A DNA stretch of 64,000 nucleotides from Bacteroidia bacterium (lineage in GTDB: Bacteria > Bacteroidota > Bacteroidia > J057): assembly GCA_033391075.1 (NCBI GenBank), contig JAWPMV010000001.1, positions 620,001 to 684,000 on the forward strand, in the 5' to 3' direction. Shown here in pieces: positions 62,955-64,000 of this stretch (position 1 is the first letter of the stretch; the number at the start of each line of letters is the position of its first letter). Below the pieces are notes generated by a model that was given only the letters and a program-made list of their open reading frames with translations, ran no database searches and was not told the origin of the DNA. The position numbers were made by a program, and so were the translations under genes.

Positions 62955-64000
62955 TGAGTGTCATTTATTCCTATAAAGATTCAAGTTCAGCTAAGTCTAG
63001 CCCCAAAAAAACGAGCTGGGGATGGGACACAAATAAAGCGACTGGAAATGCGGGAGGCCTTGGTTTTTTCGTTCCGATTTTCCGGCACTTTGCTAAAAAG
63101 TGGCAAGAGAATTCTATTAGAGTTAAAAAAATAACTGTTTTCCTGATCCTGCTAATAGAGAGTAATCTATTGGTAGCCCACGAAATCAGACCGGCCTATC
63201 TAAGAATAGACCAAAAAACAGATTCGACCTACGAATTGACCTGGAAGATACCGACCCTTGAGAATATGGTGCCGATTATTGTACCTGTTTTTGAGGAAGG
63301 ATTTGTCATGCAGGAGAAAGACTTTGATCGATTGGCTTCGGCTGCAATTCGGAAGTATGAATTGCTAGGGAAAGAAAGCTTAGCCGGAAAGAAGATTCGG
63401 ATAGATCGTTTGGAGGAAACCCTGATTGATGCTTTGGTACAAATCCAGTTGCTCAATGGAAATAGTTATAGTTTTCTCCTCCAACCGGACAATCCTGAAA
63501 AAGTAATTCCGATTGAACCGAGTAGGGGAGAAGTGGCGATTTTGTATTTGACCTTGGGGGTGGAGCATATTTTGATTGGCTACGATCATTTGCTTTTTGT
63601 GCTGGGCTTATTGCTGCTTTTGTCTGGCTTTGGTACGCTATTGAAAACTATAACTTCTTTTACCATAGCGCATAGCATTACGCTCGGAATTGCGGCTATG
63701 GGTTGGTTTGCTCTGCCACAAGCACCGGTGGAGGCAGTGATTGCTTTGAGTATTCTCTTTTTGGCGAAAGAATATTTGCGCGTATTGAATGGAGAAAAAA
63801 GTCTGAGTGCCCAGTATCCCTGGTTGGTAGCTTTTGTTTTTGGACTGTTGCACGGCTTTGGTTTTGCAGGCGCTTTACAGGAAATCGGCTTTCCCCAGCA
63901 GGACGTTCCATTAGCGCTCTTTACCTTTAATGTGGGCGTCGAATTGGGGCAGATTCTTTTCGTAGCTTTTGTTTACCTCCTCCTTTTCCTCCTCAAGAAG
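62954..64000 (+). CDS. HupE/UreJ-family membrane protein (3' end cut by window)
   Basis: An open frame of 349 codons continuing past the right edge. From ATG 62954 there is a 57-residue polar lead before a hydrophobic segment (VKKITVFLILLIESNLLVAHEIRPAYLRI) that looks like a signal peptide. A soluble beta-rich region (~75-195) follows, then the HupE/UreJ_2 membrane domain: LGVEHILIGYDHLLFVLGLLLLLSGFG, TSFTIAHSITLGIAA and FVFGLLHGFGFAGAL, rich in His and Asp as in metal-transporting relatives. It is translationally coupled to the isomerase gene. Nickel or other metal transport is inferred from the family only. Confidence 0.85.
   Translation, partial: MSVIYSYKDSSSAKSSPKKTSWGWDTNKATGNAGGLGFFVPIFRHFAKKWQENSIRVKKITVFLILLIESNLLVAHEIRPAYLRIDQKTDSTYELTWKIPTLENMVPIIVPVFEEGFVMQEKDFDRLASAAIRKYELLGKESLAGKKIRIDRLEETLIDALVQIQLLNGNSYSFLLQPDNPEKVIPIEPSRGEVAILYLTLGVEHILIGYDHLLFVLGLLLLLSGFGTLLKTITSFTIAHSITLGIAAMGWFALPQAPVEAVIALSILFLAKEYLRVLNGEKSLSAQYPWLVAFVFGLLHGFGFAGALQEIGFPQQDVPLALFTFNVGVELGQILFVAFVYLLLFLLKK

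Overview
The window looks like chromosomal DNA of a marine or environmental Bacteroidota bacterium, probably from the Saprospiria/Cytophagia side of the phylum; that placement is inferred, not proven. The evidence is: type IX secretion (T9SS) C-terminal signals on three very large secreted proteins, SprB-type repeats, -7 boxes of the Bacteroidota form TAnnTTTG close to start codons, PadR-linked FtsX permeases with an N-terminal prefix domain, and an NtrC-type regulator plus kinase beside a MacB-like exporter. I see no rRNA, tRNA, insertion sequence, phage or CRISPR array.

Layout. 1-7.1 kb: left-truncated methylmalonyl-CoA mutase in which a small-subunit-like barrel is fused in frame to the large subunit; an A-type Fe-S carrier; a thioredoxin-like/SPOR protein; a half-size ABC exporter; a DUF3108 protein; MurB. 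7.1-8.4 kb: a small HTH protein in a long non-coding stretch with an octamer tandem repeat and palindromic elements. 8.4-15.6 kb: GT2 glycosyltransferase, a small unknown protein, a DppC-type permease, a GAF-PP2C phosphatase, a nucleotide-sugar dehydrogenase, a polyprenyl synthase and a rhomboid protease. 15.6-22.3 kb: one 2203-residue surface protein with 17 tandem ~78-residue repeats. 22.6-32.4 kb: UbiD-family decarboxylase, three related MarR regulators around a PadR/FtsX-permease pair, flotillin FloA and a small secreted protein. 32.9-35.4 kb: RecA, a lipoprotein cyclophilin and a GroES-like protein. 35.9-44.5 kb: a candidate small RNA, an M43-type metalloprotease with an altered zinc motif, and a 1597-residue SprB-repeat/PKD protein with a gliding-type C-terminus. 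44.6-50.2 kb: RluD-type pseudouridine synthase, GlpD and a GH31 glucosidase. 50.2-60.2 kb: an exporter locus (two tandem paralogous permeases, ATPase, HlyD-type adaptor) divergent from an NtrC-family regulator and histidine kinase, with a candidate enhancer and sigma-54 promoter between them. 60.2-64 kb: a secreted C39-like cysteine peptidase with BTRD-like repeats, a parvulin-type isomerase and a right-truncated HupE/UreJ-family protein.

No single operon forms an obviously new defence or mobile system. The most unusual items are the mutase fusion, the BTRD-like/C39 peptidase, the His-to-Asp change in the M43 zinc site, the MarR x3/PadR block with a shared 16-bp site, the candidate small RNA before the M43 gene, a terminator directly in front of the glpD start codon, and the two-unit higher-order structure in the giant repeat protein. 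All names come from motif reading by eye; no database search was possible.
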